Source of the DNA: a virus
Virus record (IMG/VR): IMGVR_UViG_3300034200_001896
Coordinates: 21,764-85,763 of that record
Direction: 5' to 3' (one strand)
DNA length: 64,000 nucleotides
Both the position numbers and the translations under genes were made by a program. The notes beneath the pieces are model-generated. The model did no database searches, was not told the DNA's origin, and worked only from the letters and a program-made list of their open reading frames with translations. Below are positions 54,164 to 63,831 of this stretch, in pieces; the first letter of the stretch is position 1; each line of letters begins with the position of its first letter.

Positions 54164-56110
54164 ATGAAAAAGATATTAGTAGCTGGACCAGTATTAACAA
54201 GAAGTGGCTATGGTGAAATGGCACGTTTTGCTTTACGCTCTCTTAAAAAACGTGCTGATGTCGATTTACATGTCATACCAACAACTTGGGGTAATACTGG
54301 TTGGATGCTAGGAATCAGCGAAGAATTAAATTGGATTAATTCTTTGATTGCCAAGACACAAACATATATTCAAAGTACTGGTAACAAGCCATCATATGAT
54401 ATAGCAATACAAATTTCCATCCCAAACGAATGGAAAAAAATGGCACCAATTAATATCGGCTATACAGCTGGAATCGAAACAAACATGATATCCCCAGCTT
54501 GGTTGCAACCAACTCAACAAATGGATAAGGTTGTTGTAATCAGCGACCATGCTAAAGCTGGTTTTCTTAATACTGTTTTTGGTAACGATAAGGGACAACA
54601 GTTTAAAGTTACGGTACCATTAGAAACTGTACACTTACCATATAGAAAAATAGAAAAAGAAGATTTACCATTAGAATTAAAGTATGATTTTAATTTCTTA
54701 TCTGTATGTCAATGGGGAGCAAGAAAGAATTTAGACCAAACAATCGTTGGATTCCTAGAAGAATTCCGCAACGAAGAAGTAGGTTTAGTATTAAAAATCA
54801 ACACCGCTAATGACTCTATAATCGATAGACATAATACAGAAGGAAGATTAAAGGCTCTGTTAAGTAACTATCCAAATCGTAAATGCTCTATTACTTTATT
54901 ACACGGCCATCTATCAGAAGGTCAAATGCAATCACTGTATACGCATCCAAAGATTAAAGCAATAGTTTCTACAACACACGGAGAAGGGTATGGTCTTCCT
55001 CTAATGGAAGCAGCTGCAAATGGATTACCTGTAATAGCAACCGACTGGAGCGCTCATACAGAATTCTTATATATGTCAGAAGAAGACGGTTCTTTAAAAC
55101 GTATGTTTGGCAAGATTGATTATGAACTAAAACCTATTGAGCAAGCACACGTATGGCAGGGCGTATTAGAAGCTAATACTCAATGGGCATACCCAATAAT
55201 GTCAAGCTATAAAAATAAATTGCGTGACTGTTTTAAGGACCATGGCCGCTACAAGTCACAAGCTAAAAAACTAGCGCCATTTGTACAAGAGAAAATGGAT
55301 GAAACTAAATTACACGATAAATTTAGTGTATTAGTAGCTGGCGAAAAAGAAAAAGAAATAGATACAGCATTATTACCAAAGATATCTATTATTGCCTCAG
55401 TATTTAACGCCGACAAGTATATTGAACAATATCTAGAAGACGTAACTAGACAAACTATCTTTAAAGATAAGTGTGAATTAGTATTAATTAATCCAAATTC
55501 GCCGGGAAATGAAGAGCCGGTTATTAAAAAATATATGGAAAAATTCCCTAATATCGTTTATAAGCGTTTAGAGGCAGACCCCGGCATTTATGCTACATGG
55601 AATATGGCTATTCAAATGGCCTCTGGAGAGTTTATAACAAATGCAAATCTAGACGATAGAAAGGCTCCATGGTCTTTAGAAAAACACGCTAAAGCCCTTT
55701 ATAGCCATCCTGAAGTAGATTTAGTATATGCTGACAGCTATGTTGTTAATGATGCAAACGTAATGTGGGAACAAGTAAAGCCAGATGCTCAAAGAAGTAA
55801 CTTTGAACAGTATACTTTAGAAGCCATGCTTCGTGGTAATCCTCCACACAACAATCCAATGTGGAGAAAAAGTCTTCATGAAAAGAACGGATGGTTTGAA
55901 GAAAAGTACAAGTCTGCTGCTGATTGGGAATTGTGGTTAAGAAGTGCATTTAATGGCTCTAAATTCATGAAAATTAATGAAGTTTTAGGAGCATACTACT
56001 TCAATCCAGAAGGCATGTCTACAAATCCCGCTAATGTTTCTTGGAAGCAACAAGAAGAAAAAGAAATATTTAAGAAATATATGAGTTTATATCAGGAAAG
56101 AGTTAAATAA
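54164..56110 (+). CDS. Two-domain glycosyltransferase (GT4-like + GT2)
   Basis: 648 residues. N-terminal GT-B domain (1-400): GPVLTRSGYGEMARFAL, TTHGEGYGLPLMEAAANGLPVIATDWSAH. C-terminal GT-A/GT2 domain (about 405-640): ISIIASVFNADKYIEQYL, ATWNMAIQMASGEFITNANLDDR with the DxD-type NLDD. Fusion suggests two sequential sugar additions to one glycan. Confidence 0.85.
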   Translation: MKKILVAGPVLTRSGYGEMARFALRSLKKRADVDLHVIPTTWGNTGWMLGISEELNWINSLIAKTQTYIQSTGNKPSYDIAIQISIPNEWKKMAPINIGYTAGIETNMISPAWLQPTQQMDKVVVISDHAKAGFLNTVFGNDKGQQFKVTVPLETVHLPYRKIEKEDLPLELKYDFNFLSVCQWGARKNLDQTIVGFLEEFRNEEVGLVLKINTANDSIIDRHNTEGRLKALLSNYPNRKCSITLLHGHLSEGQMQSLYTHPKIKAIVSTTHGEGYGLPLMEAAANGLPVIATDWSAHTEFLYMSEEDGSLKRMFGKIDYELKPIEQAHVWQGVLEANTQWAYPIMSSYKNKLRDCFKDHGRYKSQAKKLAPFVQEKMDETKLHDKFSVLVAGEKEKEIDTALLPKISIIASVFNADKYIEQYLEDVTRQTIFKDKCELVLINPNSPGNEEPVIKKYMEKFPNIVYKRLEADPGIYATWNMAIQMASGEFITNANLDDRKAPWSLEKHAKALYSHPEVDLVYADSYVVNDANVMWEQVKPDAQRSNFEQYTLEAMLRGNPPHNNPMWRKSLHEKNGWFEEKYKSAADWELWLRSAFNGSKFMKINEVLGAYYFNPEGMSTNPANVSWKQQEEKEIFKKYMSLYQERVK

Positions 56111-56886
56111 TGGATTTATGCACGGTAACTAATAAACGGTATGTTAAAAATGCTATTAATCTGATTAATAGTTACCGTGTTAATTCATATAATCAAAAAG
56201 TTTATTTTTATTGCTTTGATATGAATCAGGAAGAAATTAAAAATCTTTCTGAATTATATAAAGAAATAACTTTTTTAGAAGTTCCGAAAGTTTGTGATTG
56301 GGCTTGGAATCCAACAGCATTTTTTTATAAAACATATGCTATAAAAGATTGTATTAATAAATCTGATGGTTTTATTTATTCTGATGCAACAAATGTTTTT
56401 AATCGTTTTGTAGATATAAAGAAATATCTAGTTGATGATAGTTTATTTCTTCCTTATAACCATCAAGGTTTATTAAACAAATATTGGACTACAAAAAAAT
56501 GCTTTGAAAAGATGGATTGCAATTCAGCTAAAGAAATGATGCAATATTCTGCTGGCTTTCAAACATATATTGCCACAGAAGAAAACAAGAACTTTGTTGA
56601 AGAAATGTATAATTGGATGTTAGACGCAGACGTGGCATTACCCGATACATTTGCAAAAAAACCCGATGGGCAAGATGCAGACTGTATAGAACACAGACAA
56701 GACCAATCTGTATTTTCTTTATTAATTCACAAACACTTTAGACATCAAAGGTATAATCACGAAAAGCAGCTACTTTTTGGAGATTGGTTAACTTATTCTT
56801 CTTTTGATTCTTCTTATCGTCATGATATGAAATATATGGCTATGTCATCAAGAGAATCAAAGTTTGGTAATTTTAGGTTTTTATAA
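56110..56886 (+). CDS. Probable glycosyltransferase (GT-A-like)
   Basis: 258 residues starting in TAATGG. TVTNKRYVKNAINLINSY, GFIYSDATNVFNRF (DxT near the expected metal site), HRQDQSVFSLLIHKHF near the end, a motif common in capsule glycosyltransferases. Family assignment tentative. Confidence 0.65.
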   Translation: MDLCTVTNKRYVKNAINLINSYRVNSYNQKVYFYCFDMNQEEIKNLSELYKEITFLEVPKVCDWAWNPTAFFYKTYAIKDCINKSDGFIYSDATNVFNRFVDIKKYLVDDSLFLPYNHQGLLNKYWTTKKCFEKMDCNSAKEMMQYSAGFQTYIATEENKNFVEEMYNWMLDADVALPDTFAKKPDGQDADCIEHRQDQSVFSLLIHKHFRHQRYNHEKQLLFGDWLTYSSFDSSYRHDMKYMAMSSRESKFGNFRFL

Positions 56887-56887
56887 A

Positions 56888-57598
56888 ATGAATTCAATAG
56901 GTATATATCATCATTTGGGATTAGGCGACACCATAGAATGCTCCGCTATAGTAAGAAAACACTGTAAGGAATACGATAGAGTATATTTATTTGCTAAAAG
57001 TAAATATAAAGAAATGATTAGCACTCTTTATAAAGATTTAAATAATTTAGAAATTATTTGTGTTTCTGATGACCCTTCTAAAGAAAGACAAGATGTTAAT
57101 AAATTTTTCTCTGACAATTCACAAGTTGAAAGATTTATATTAGGACATGAGAACTATTTTACCAATACCTCTCTCTTTAATCATCTTGGCATAACGTGTG
57201 CAGAAGCTTTTTACTATTTAGCAAGAATACCTTATTCATATAAATATAATGGATTTTATTTAGAAAGAAATTTATTAGAAGAGGAAAGAATATATAATAA
57301 ATTAAACCCAAATAATGAAAAGTATATTTTTATTCATGATGATGAAAAGTTGGGATTTAAAATAAGCGCTGATACTAAACTAAAAATAATTAAAAACGAT
57401 ACAACAGAAAATCTTTTTCACATGATTAAAGTTTTAGAAAACGCAGAAGAAATACATTGTATGTCTAGTAGTATTCTTTGCTTAATAGATAGTATGATTG
57501 AAAAAGCGAATTTTAAGAATCTGTTTTTACACTATAATGTTAGAAAATTTCCCTTAACACCAAATTATTTAAATAAAAAATGGACGATATTAAAATAG
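56888..57598 (+). CDS. Glycosyltransferase-like protein
   Basis: 236 residues from ATG 56888. IYHHLGLGDTIECSAIVRKH, then EEIHCMSSSILCLIDSM, reminiscent of GT9-like heptosyltransferase domains (GLGD start, CMSSS in the donor site). The same GIGD start appears in the gene at 58323. Tentative. Confidence 0.55.
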   Translation: MNSIGIYHHLGLGDTIECSAIVRKHCKEYDRVYLFAKSKYKEMISTLYKDLNNLEIICVSDDPSKERQDVNKFFSDNSQVERFILGHENYFTNTSLFNHLGITCAEAFYYLARIPYSYKYNGFYLERNLLEEERIYNKLNPNNEKYIFIHDDEKLGFKISADTKLKIIKNDTTENLFHMIKVLENAEEIHCMSSSILCLIDSMIEKANFKNLFLHYNVRKFPLTPNYLNKKWTILK

Positions 57599-58011
57599 TA
57601 AAAATAACATATGAAAATGATTTAAAAGATTTAAAAGCATTTTTTGAAATAGAATGCGGCTCTTCAAATTTATCTTTTACATATTTTAATAAGCGTGGAT
57701 ACGAAGTAATAAAAAACCACCTATTAACTAATTTACTTTACGTAAATAATCAGCCAGCTGGTTACAGCCATTTAGATAAAGATGGAGAAAATATTTGGTT
57801 TGGTATTTGCATAGCCGAAAAATATAAAGGTAAAAAATTAGGTGAAAAATTAATTATTCACACTTTACAGCAAGCAAATGAAAATAACATAAAAAATGTG
57901 TTATTATCTGTCTATAAAGACAATTTACCCGCTATTCGTTTATATGAAAAATTAAATTTTAAAGTATACACTGAAAACGAATTAAGCTTTTTTATGATAA
58001 AGGAACTATAA
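57580..58011 (+). CDS. GNAT N-acetyltransferase
   Basis: 143 residues. YVNNQPAGYSHLD, then motif A ICIAEKYKGKKLGEKLI (acetyl-CoA loop), and YKDNLPAIRLYEKLNFKVY. Position among sugar genes suggests it acetylates an amino-sugar, possibly the product of the aminotransferase at 59158. Confidence 0.8.
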   Translation: MDDIKIVKITYENDLKDLKAFFEIECGSSNLSFTYFNKRGYEVIKNHLLTNLLYVNNQPAGYSHLDKDGENIWFGICIAEKYKGKKLGEKLIIHTLQQANENNIKNVLLSVYKDNLPAIRLYEKLNFKVYTENELSFFMIKEL

Positions 58012-58012
58012 C

Positions 58013-58321
58013 ATGGCAGATACATTAGGAAGTTTGATAGATAAGCTTTTTACAGCAGATACAAAGATGTGGAATAACCAAGAAGAACTCTATAAGATTA
58101 GAAAGATGTCCTTTGAACAATATAGGGAAGAGTATTACTCTAATGAAGAGGGGGCTCAACGCCTTTGGGAAACTTTAAAAAAGGCTTGTGACTTGAATGT
58201 TCAAAGAAATCAGCTTATTGATGAAATTGATAAGAAGATTATTGAAATGATTAAAGATGCACTTTCTGGTGAAGACTTAGATAGTGGAAAACATCTTCAA
58301 AGAAAATACAAGACATACTAA
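58013..58321 (+). CDS. Small helical protein of glycan loci
   Basis: 102 residues: DTLGSLIDKLFTADTKMWNNQEELY, EIDKKIIEMIKDAL. This LGSLIDKL...KMW motif occurs in small proteins of phage and bacterial polysaccharide clusters (DUF4254-like). Function unknown. Confidence 0.7.
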   Translation: MADTLGSLIDKLFTADTKMWNNQEELYKIRKMSFEQYREEYYSNEEGAQRLWETLKKACDLNVQRNQLIDEIDKKIIEMIKDALSGEDLDSGKHLQRKYKTY

Positions 58322-58322
58322 A

Positions 58323-59144
58323 ATGGAAAAAAAATTAGATGTCAATATTCCAATTGGTATTGGCGATTTAATTACTTATCGTGGCTTATTAGATAATTTA
58401 TTACCATTTTATGAAGTAATAAATGTAAATTTATGTATGACCATATTGGACATATATAAGCCAGATAACAAAAATGAAAATACAATATTTTTGCAAAATA
58501 TTGCCAACCTTGTATTTAATAATGAAAAATACAAGGTTGGTTTAGTTTATAACGTTGAACATACCCCACCAGATATATTTGCAAAACATCATAATTTACA
58601 ATATAAAATCCCTAATTTAAGAAATGAATTATGTAATGATGATAAGATATTTGATGGAGAATATATTGTTTTAGCGACTAAGGCAAGGTTTATAGATAGA
58701 GAATTATTTTTATCTAGAAAAGAAACTTTTTGTAGCGTTTTAAACGATTTATCTAAAAAATATAAAGTTGTTTTAGTTGGTGAAAAAATTGTTGAAATGA
58801 ATAAAGAGTATCAACATCATGGCTCACATTATATTTTTAGCATTTATAACGATATTATAGATTCTCTAAAAAATAATATAATTGATTTAACCGTACCCGC
58901 TTTAGGTATTACAATACCAAATATAGAAAATCTAAAAAAAGATTGCTCTATTATGAGTCATGCTAAAAAAGTAATTACTTTTGGCGTTGGAGGTAATTTT
59001 TCTATTGCTCAAACAGTTTCTAATGCCATAGCATATAAAGAGGGTGGCGCATTAGATTTTTTATTCACCAACCATGTTAATACTGATTCATATTTTATAA
59101 CTAAAGAATGGTATGAGTTTATTAACGCTTTATTAAAACTATAA
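58323..59144 (+). CDS. Glycosyltransferase-like protein (GIGD start)
   Basis: 273 residues from ATG 58323. NIPIGIGDLITYRGLLDNL, YKVVLVGEKIVEMNKEY, SHAKKVITFGVGGNFSIAQ resemble the two halves of a GT-B (GT9-like) enzyme. Likely part of the glycan pathway; specificity unknown. Confidence 0.55.
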   Translation: MEKKLDVNIPIGIGDLITYRGLLDNLLPFYEVINVNLCMTILDIYKPDNKNENTIFLQNIANLVFNNEKYKVGLVYNVEHTPPDIFAKHHNLQYKIPNLRNELCNDDKIFDGEYIVLATKARFIDRELFLSRKETFCSVLNDLSKKYKVVLVGEKIVEMNKEYQHHGSHYIFSIYNDIIDSLKNNIIDLTVPALGITIPNIENLKKDCSIMSHAKKVITFGVGGNFSIAQTVSNAIAYKEGGALDFLFTNHVNTDSYFITKEWYEFINALLKL

Positions 59145-59157
59145 TCAAGGATTTATA

Positions 59158-60264
59158 ATGATTCCTATATACCAACCATACCTTCCTAAAAAAGCTTTAA
59201 AACATGCCCATAAGGCCCTAGATTCATCTTGGATATCTAATCTTGGAGAATACAAGGAATTATCTAAAAAACGCTTAAACGAGATTTTAGGATGTCAAAA
59301 TAATATCTTAACTAATAATGGTACTACTTCTACGCATTTAATTTATAAAGCTTTAAAATTTAAAAAACCAAATATCAAAAATTTGATTGTTCCAAATAAT
59401 GTATATGTAGCAGCTTGGAACGCCATGCTATTTGACGGTGACGGCATTAATCTAATTCCAATTAAGACAAACCTTAAGACTTGGAATATGGATATTAAAG
59501 ACTTATTATATGAAGCAAAAGAAAGAAGTCCAGAAGACACGGCTATATTAATTGTACATAATCTTGGCGGCATTATTAATGTTCCTGCCTTAAAAAGATT
59601 GTTACCAGAATATGAATTTATAGAAGACAATTGTGAAGGTTTTTTAGGTAAATATGAAAATCAATTTGCTGGCACTGCCTGTCTTGCAAGTTCTATATCT
59701 TTTTATGGCAATAAAACTATTACCTGCGGCGAAGGTGGTGCATTAATTATTAATGATAATAGTCAAACAAAGTTTTTAGAAAAAACTCACAGTCAAGGAC
59801 AATCAGAAATAAGATATATTCATGATATTCTTGGTTATAACTATAGAATGACTAACGTTCAAGCGGCCATTCTTTATGGTCAATTAGAAATTCATGAAAA
59901 GATTTTAAGTAAGAAAAAGAAAATCTTTAATCGTTATAAGAAAAATCTAAAAGTAAATAAAAATATAGCATTTCAATATAAAGAAAAGGATTGTGAAAAT
60001 GCCTTATGGATGTTCCCTATTCGTATAATTGGAAATACTGATTACGAATCAGCAAAACAATATTTTTTAAGTAAGGGAATAGAAACAAGAAATATGTTTT
60101 ATCCTATGTCTCGGCATGAACATCTCAAACAGTATGCGAATGTAGAAAAAGAAATAGAGGCAGAGCAATTATTAAAAGAAATTATTATTTTTCCTTCAAG
60201 TCCGACTTTAAAATCTGAAGAAGTAGATTATATTAGTAGTGAAATACTAAACTATTGCAAATAG
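59158..60264 (+). CDS. DegT/DnrJ/EryC1-type sugar aminotransferase (perosamine-synthase-like)
   Basis: 368 residues. WISNLGEY, NNGTTSTHLIYKAL (phosphate loop), ILIVHNLGG, FIEDNCEGFLGKY, SISFYGNKTITCGEGGAL with the PLP lysine (about residue 186), and NYRMTNVQAAIL. Adds an amino group to a keto-sugar nucleotide. With Gmd upstream, GDP-perosamine is a reasonable product but other keto-sugars are possible. Confidence 0.85.
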   Translation: MIPIYQPYLPKKALKHAHKALDSSWISNLGEYKELSKKRLNEILGCQNNILTNNGTTSTHLIYKALKFKKPNIKNLIVPNNVYVAAWNAMLFDGDGINLIPIKTNLKTWNMDIKDLLYEAKERSPEDTAILIVHNLGGIINVPALKRLLPEYEFIEDNCEGFLGKYENQFAGTACLASSISFYGNKTITCGEGGALIINDNSQTKFLEKTHSQGQSEIRYIHDILGYNYRMTNVQAAILYGQLEIHEKILSKKKKIFNRYKKNLKVNKNIAFQYKEKDCENALWMFPIRIIGNTDYESAKQYFLSKGIETRNMFYPMSRHEHLKQYANVEKEIEAEQLLKEIIIFPSSPTLKSEEVDYISSEILNYCK

Positions 60265-60267
60265 AAT

Positions 60268-60855
60268 ATGCTAATAAAAGAATTGTGTTTTTTACATTTA
60301 GAAAATATTAAAAACTCTTTTTCTTCTTTAGAAGAACAAAAACTGTTAGAATTAGCAAATTTAATTAATAATTGTTCTGGTATAGTTTATTTTACTGGTG
60401 TTGGAAAAAATGGTCATGTAGCCGCTAAGGCAGCTTCTACTTTTGCCAGCATAGGAGTAAAAAGTATATATATCAACCCTGTTGATGCAGTGCATGGAGA
60501 CATGGGTAATATAAGCAATAATGATGTTATAATAAACATTAGTAAAAGTGGTAACACCGAAGAATTATTGAATTTTCTTGATATATTAAGAAAGAATAAT
60601 AAAATTATAAAAATAGTATCTGTTCATTCTAATAACAATGGTCAAACCGCCAATTTAGCTAATATTAGTATTTGCATTCCAGATATAAAAGAGGTTGATA
60701 ACTATAATATTGTTCCAACTACTTCCATAGCAGCATATGTTATATTTTTACAAAGCTTGGGGATATACGTTTCTAATTTACGTGACTTTTCTTTATCAAA
60801 ATTTAAGAAAAATCATCCCGGCGGTTCAATAGGTGTACAATTAAAAAATGAATAA
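60268..60855 (+). CDS. SIS-domain sugar-phosphate isomerase (KdsD/GutQ-like)
   Basis: 195 residues. FTGVGKNGHVAAKAASTFASIG, NPVDAVHGDMGNI, INISKSGNTEELL, and HPGGSIGVQL near the end match arabinose-5-phosphate isomerase, lacking the CBS domains of the larger form. Overlaps the next gene by eight bases. Confidence 0.85.
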   Translation: MLIKELCFLHLENIKNSFSSLEEQKLLELANLINNCSGIVYFTGVGKNGHVAAKAASTFASIGVKSIYINPVDAVHGDMGNISNNDVIINISKSGNTEELLNFLDILRKNNKIIKIVSVHSNNNGQTANLANISICIPDIKEVDNYNIVPTTSIAAYVIFLQSLGIYVSNLRDFSLSKFKKNHPGGSIGVQLKNE

Positions 60856-62344
60856 TATAGGCACGGTTATAATACAAGCAGGAGGTCTTGGTTCAAGGCT
60901 TGAAAAGTATACTAAAAACAAACCAAAATGCTTAGTGCCTTTAAACGGCAAACCTTTAATTGAATACTCTATAGAAAGATTTAAAGATTGTAAGATTATT
61001 ATTATTGGCGATTATAAATTTGATGTATTGAAACTATACATTGAAAATTTTTATTCTAAATATAATATTTCTCTTGTTAAAGCAACTGGAAAAAATACTT
61101 GCTCCGGTATTCAAGACGCAATAAAGCTAATAGAAAACGATTTGCCAGTATGTCTTATTTGGTCAGATTTAATATTAGAGCAAGACATAGAACATAAAGA
61201 AGAAATACAAGTTTTTTTAAGTGATGCTTTTCCTTGTAGATATAAACTAGAGGAAAAAAACATCGTTAAAGAAACAACAGATACAAATGGTGTTATAGGT
61301 CTTTTTACTTTTAAAAATAAAAGCGTCATTAGCACTGTACCAGAATCTGGCTCTTTTGTTGGAAAGTGGTTAAAAGAACAAAACCAAATAACATCTACAA
61401 AAATAAACAATATAAAAGAAATTGGCATTTTGAGCGCTTTAGAAAAACATAAAAATAAATCCTTTTGTAGATTTTTTAATTCTGTTGAAATTAAAGAGAA
61501 CAAGATATACAAAAAATGTATTAATACTGAATTTGATAATTTACATAAAGATGAAAAAAATTGGTATAAGTATGTTGTAGAAAAAAGATATTCTAATGTT
61601 CCACAAATATATTCTTATGAGCCATTAATTTTAGAATATATTAACGGTTATCATTGTCACAAAGAATATTTTAATGAGCAACAAAAAAAAACAATTTTAT
61701 TTAATTTTTGTAAAGCAATCAAAAATTTACATGATTTAGAAAAAATAAATGTAAATCAAAAAGATATTGATGAAGTATATTATACTAAAACTTTTGAGCG
61801 TATAAAAAAAGTACAAAACGTTATTCCTTTTTTTAAATATGAAAAATTAATAGTTAATAATAAAATTATTAAAAATCCATTTCATAATAAAAATATAAAT
61901 AAATTTTCCCAAGATATAAAAAATATTAAAGTAGAATCTTTTCATTCAATACATGGCGACTGTACGTTTAGTAATTTTTTAGTTAATAATGATTTGTCTA
62001 TAAAACTCATAGACCCAAGAGGATGTTTTGGAAAAACAAAAATATTTGGCGATAAAGATTATGATTGGGCCAAATTTTATTATTCTCTAGTTGGAAATTA
62101 TGATTCTATTAATGATAAAAATTATGATTTAGAGTTTGAAGAAAACAATATTACATACTCTATTAAAAGTAATGGTTGGGAAAATTTAGAAACTATCTTT
62201 TTTGAATTGTCGGGTGTAGACAGAAATAAAAATTATTTATTAAATAGTTTAATATGGCTATCTTTATGTGGTTATGTAATAGAAGACTATGATGCAATTT
62301 TAATTTCTTTTATTAAAGGTGTTGAATTATGGAACATGATATAG
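60848..62344 (+). CDS. Sugar nucleotidyltransferase fused to a kinase-like domain
   Basis: 498 residues. N-terminal nucleotidyltransferase (1-230): QAGGLGSRLEKYTKNKPKCL, VPLNGKPLIEYS, LIWSDLILEQD. C-terminal aminoglycoside-kinase-like fold (about 260-498): HSIHGDCTFSNFLVNNDL (HGD catalytic loop), LIDPRGCFG (DFG-like), DYDWAKFYYSL. One chain may phosphorylate and then activate a sugar or alcohol. Very AT-rich. Confidence 0.8.
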   Translation: MNNIGTVIIQAGGLGSRLEKYTKNKPKCLVPLNGKPLIEYSIERFKDCKIIIIGDYKFDVLKLYIENFYSKYNISLVKATGKNTCSGIQDAIKLIENDLPVCLIWSDLILEQDIEHKEEIQVFLSDAFPCRYKLEEKNIVKETTDTNGVIGLFTFKNKSVISTVPESGSFVGKWLKEQNQITSTKINNIKEIGILSALEKHKNKSFCRFFNSVEIKENKIYKKCINTEFDNLHKDEKNWYKYVVEKRYSNVPQIYSYEPLILEYINGYHCHKEYFNEQQKKTILFNFCKAIKNLHDLEKINVNQKDIDEVYYTKTFERIKKVQNVIPFFKYEKLIVNNKIIKNPFHNKNINKFSQDIKNIKVESFHSIHGDCTFSNFLVNNDLSIKLIDPRGCFGKTKIFGDKDYDWAKFYYSLVGNYDSINDKNYDLEFEENNITYSIKSNGWENLETIFFELSGVDRNKNYLLNSLIWLSLCGYVIEDYDAILISFIKGVELWNMI

Positions 62345-62715
62345 AATTAACATTATCTCCCTTGGCGAAAACATGGATATTTGATATTGATGGCACCATA
62401 TTAAAACATAATGGATATAAAAATAATAATGAAGTATTATTGCCGGGTGTAAAAGAATTTTTTAATGAATACGTTAAAGATTGCGATGTTGTTATTTTAA
62501 CAACAGGTAGGAAAACTGATATTATTGATTCTACAAAAAAGTTTTTATTAAATAATGGAATTAGATTTGACCATATAATTTTTAATCTACCATTAGGTGA
62601 AAGATTATTATTAAATGATAAAAAAGATAATGGTCTTTTAACAGCATATAGCATAAATTTAATAAGAGACAGCGGATTAAAAAATATATCTATTACTATT
62701 AATGAAGGAATATAA
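62329..62715 (+). CDS. HAD-family sugar-phosphate phosphatase
   Basis: 128 residues overlapping the previous gene by 16 bases. Motif I IFDIDGTI, motif II ILTTGRK, and a Lys further on. Small capped-less HAD like those in capsule clusters. Expected to remove a phosphate between isomerase and nucleotidyltransferase steps. Confidence 0.8.
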   Translation: MEHDIELTLSPLAKTWIFDIDGTILKHNGYKNNNEVLLPGVKEFFNEYVKDCDVVILTTGRKTDIIDSTKKFLLNNGIRFDHIIFNLPLGERLLLNDKKDNGLLTAYSINLIRDSGLKNISITINEGI

Positions 62716-63645
62716 ATGACAATAGTCACTGGTGGTTCTGGTTTATTAGGAAATGCGTTTAAGAGAATATTAAACGACGCTGAGTATCCCACTCATAAAG
62801 AATTAGATTTAACTAACAAAAAAAGCACTGACGAATACATTAAAAAACACAGCGGAGCACATACAGTCATCCATTTAGCAGGAATGGTTGGTGGTGTAAA
62901 AGCAAATACAGAACGTGTATCGGATTTTTATGAAACCAATTCAGCTATAAACAATAATATTATTACTTCCTGTATAGAAAATAATGTACCAACATTGGTT
63001 TGTTGCCTATCTACCTGCATATATCCAGATGAAAAATACGTTAAGTATCCTTTAACTGAAGACCAGTTACACAATGGCCCTCCTCATGATTCTAATTTTG
63101 GCTATGCATATGCCAAAAGAATGGTCGATGTGCAGATAAGAGCTGCTAGACAACAATACCATTATGAATATATTACTGTTGTTCCGAATAACATGTATGG
63201 TGAACATGATAATTTCGATTTAGAAAATGGGCATGTTTTACCATCATTAATACGTAAAATATGGGAAGCTAAAATAAACAACAAGCCCACTTTCACAGTT
63301 TGGGGAGATGGCGAAGTTTATCGTGAATTTACATATGCAGAAGACATAGCAAAAGCAATACTGTTTTGTTTAGATAACTACGATAGTTCAGAGCCTATTA
63401 ATATTGGCAGTACAAAAGAATATAAATTAAAAGATGTTATTCAAATAATAACTAAACAATTAGATTATAGTGGTGATATAATTTATGACATTACTAAACC
63501 AAAGGGACAAATACGTAAACCAACTAGTAATAAAAAATTGTTAGATTTAGGTTGGAAAGATGAATGGTATACACCATTAGAAGTTGGCTTAGAAAAGACC
63601 TGTATTTGGTTTAAACAAAATTATCCTAGTGTAAGGGGAATATAA
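62716..63645 (+). CDS. fcl: GDP-L-fucose synthase-like epimerase/reductase
   Basis: 309 residues starting on the base after the previous stop. VTGGSGLLGNAFKRIL, HLAGMVGGVKAN, LSTCIYPD, YAYAKRMVDVQ, VPNNMYGEHDNFD and HVLPSLIRK are characteristic of Fcl/WcaG. Completes GDP-mannose to GDP-fucose with Gmd. Confidence 0.9.
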   Translation: MTIVTGGSGLLGNAFKRILNDAEYPTHKELDLTNKKSTDEYIKKHSGAHTVIHLAGMVGGVKANTERVSDFYETNSAINNNIITSCIENNVPTLVCCLSTCIYPDEKYVKYPLTEDQLHNGPPHDSNFGYAYAKRMVDVQIRAARQQYHYEYITVVPNNMYGEHDNFDLENGHVLPSLIRKIWEAKINNKPTFTVWGDGEVYREFTYAEDIAKAILFCLDNYDSSEPINIGSTKEYKLKDVIQIITKQLDYSGDIIYDITKPKGQIRKPTSNKKLLDLGWKDEWYTPLEVGLEKTCIWFKQNYPSVRGI

Positions 63646-63646
63646 A

Positions 63647-63829
63647 ATGAAACTTTCAAATCAAGCATTATCCTGCGTAATGGTAGCTTTACAGAAAAGC
63701 CTTATGGAACAAACTGATATTGTTCCGTTATTAAAAGGTTTTGATATGGTATTAGAGGGCGAAGAATTGGTTGTTTCCAATCCTCCTACTTCCATTACTG
63801 CTTCTCCTGTGCTGACAGAAGAAAAATAA
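63647..63829 (+). CDS. Conserved phage small protein
   Basis: 60 residues: LSNQALSCVMVALQKSLMEQTDIVPLLKGF. This helical start followed by ELVVSNPP occurs in T4-like cyanophages, function unknown. Confidence 0.75.
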   Translation: MKLSNQALSCVMVALQKSLMEQTDIVPLLKGFDMVLEGEELVVSNPPTSITASPVLTEEK

Positions 63830-63831
63830 TT

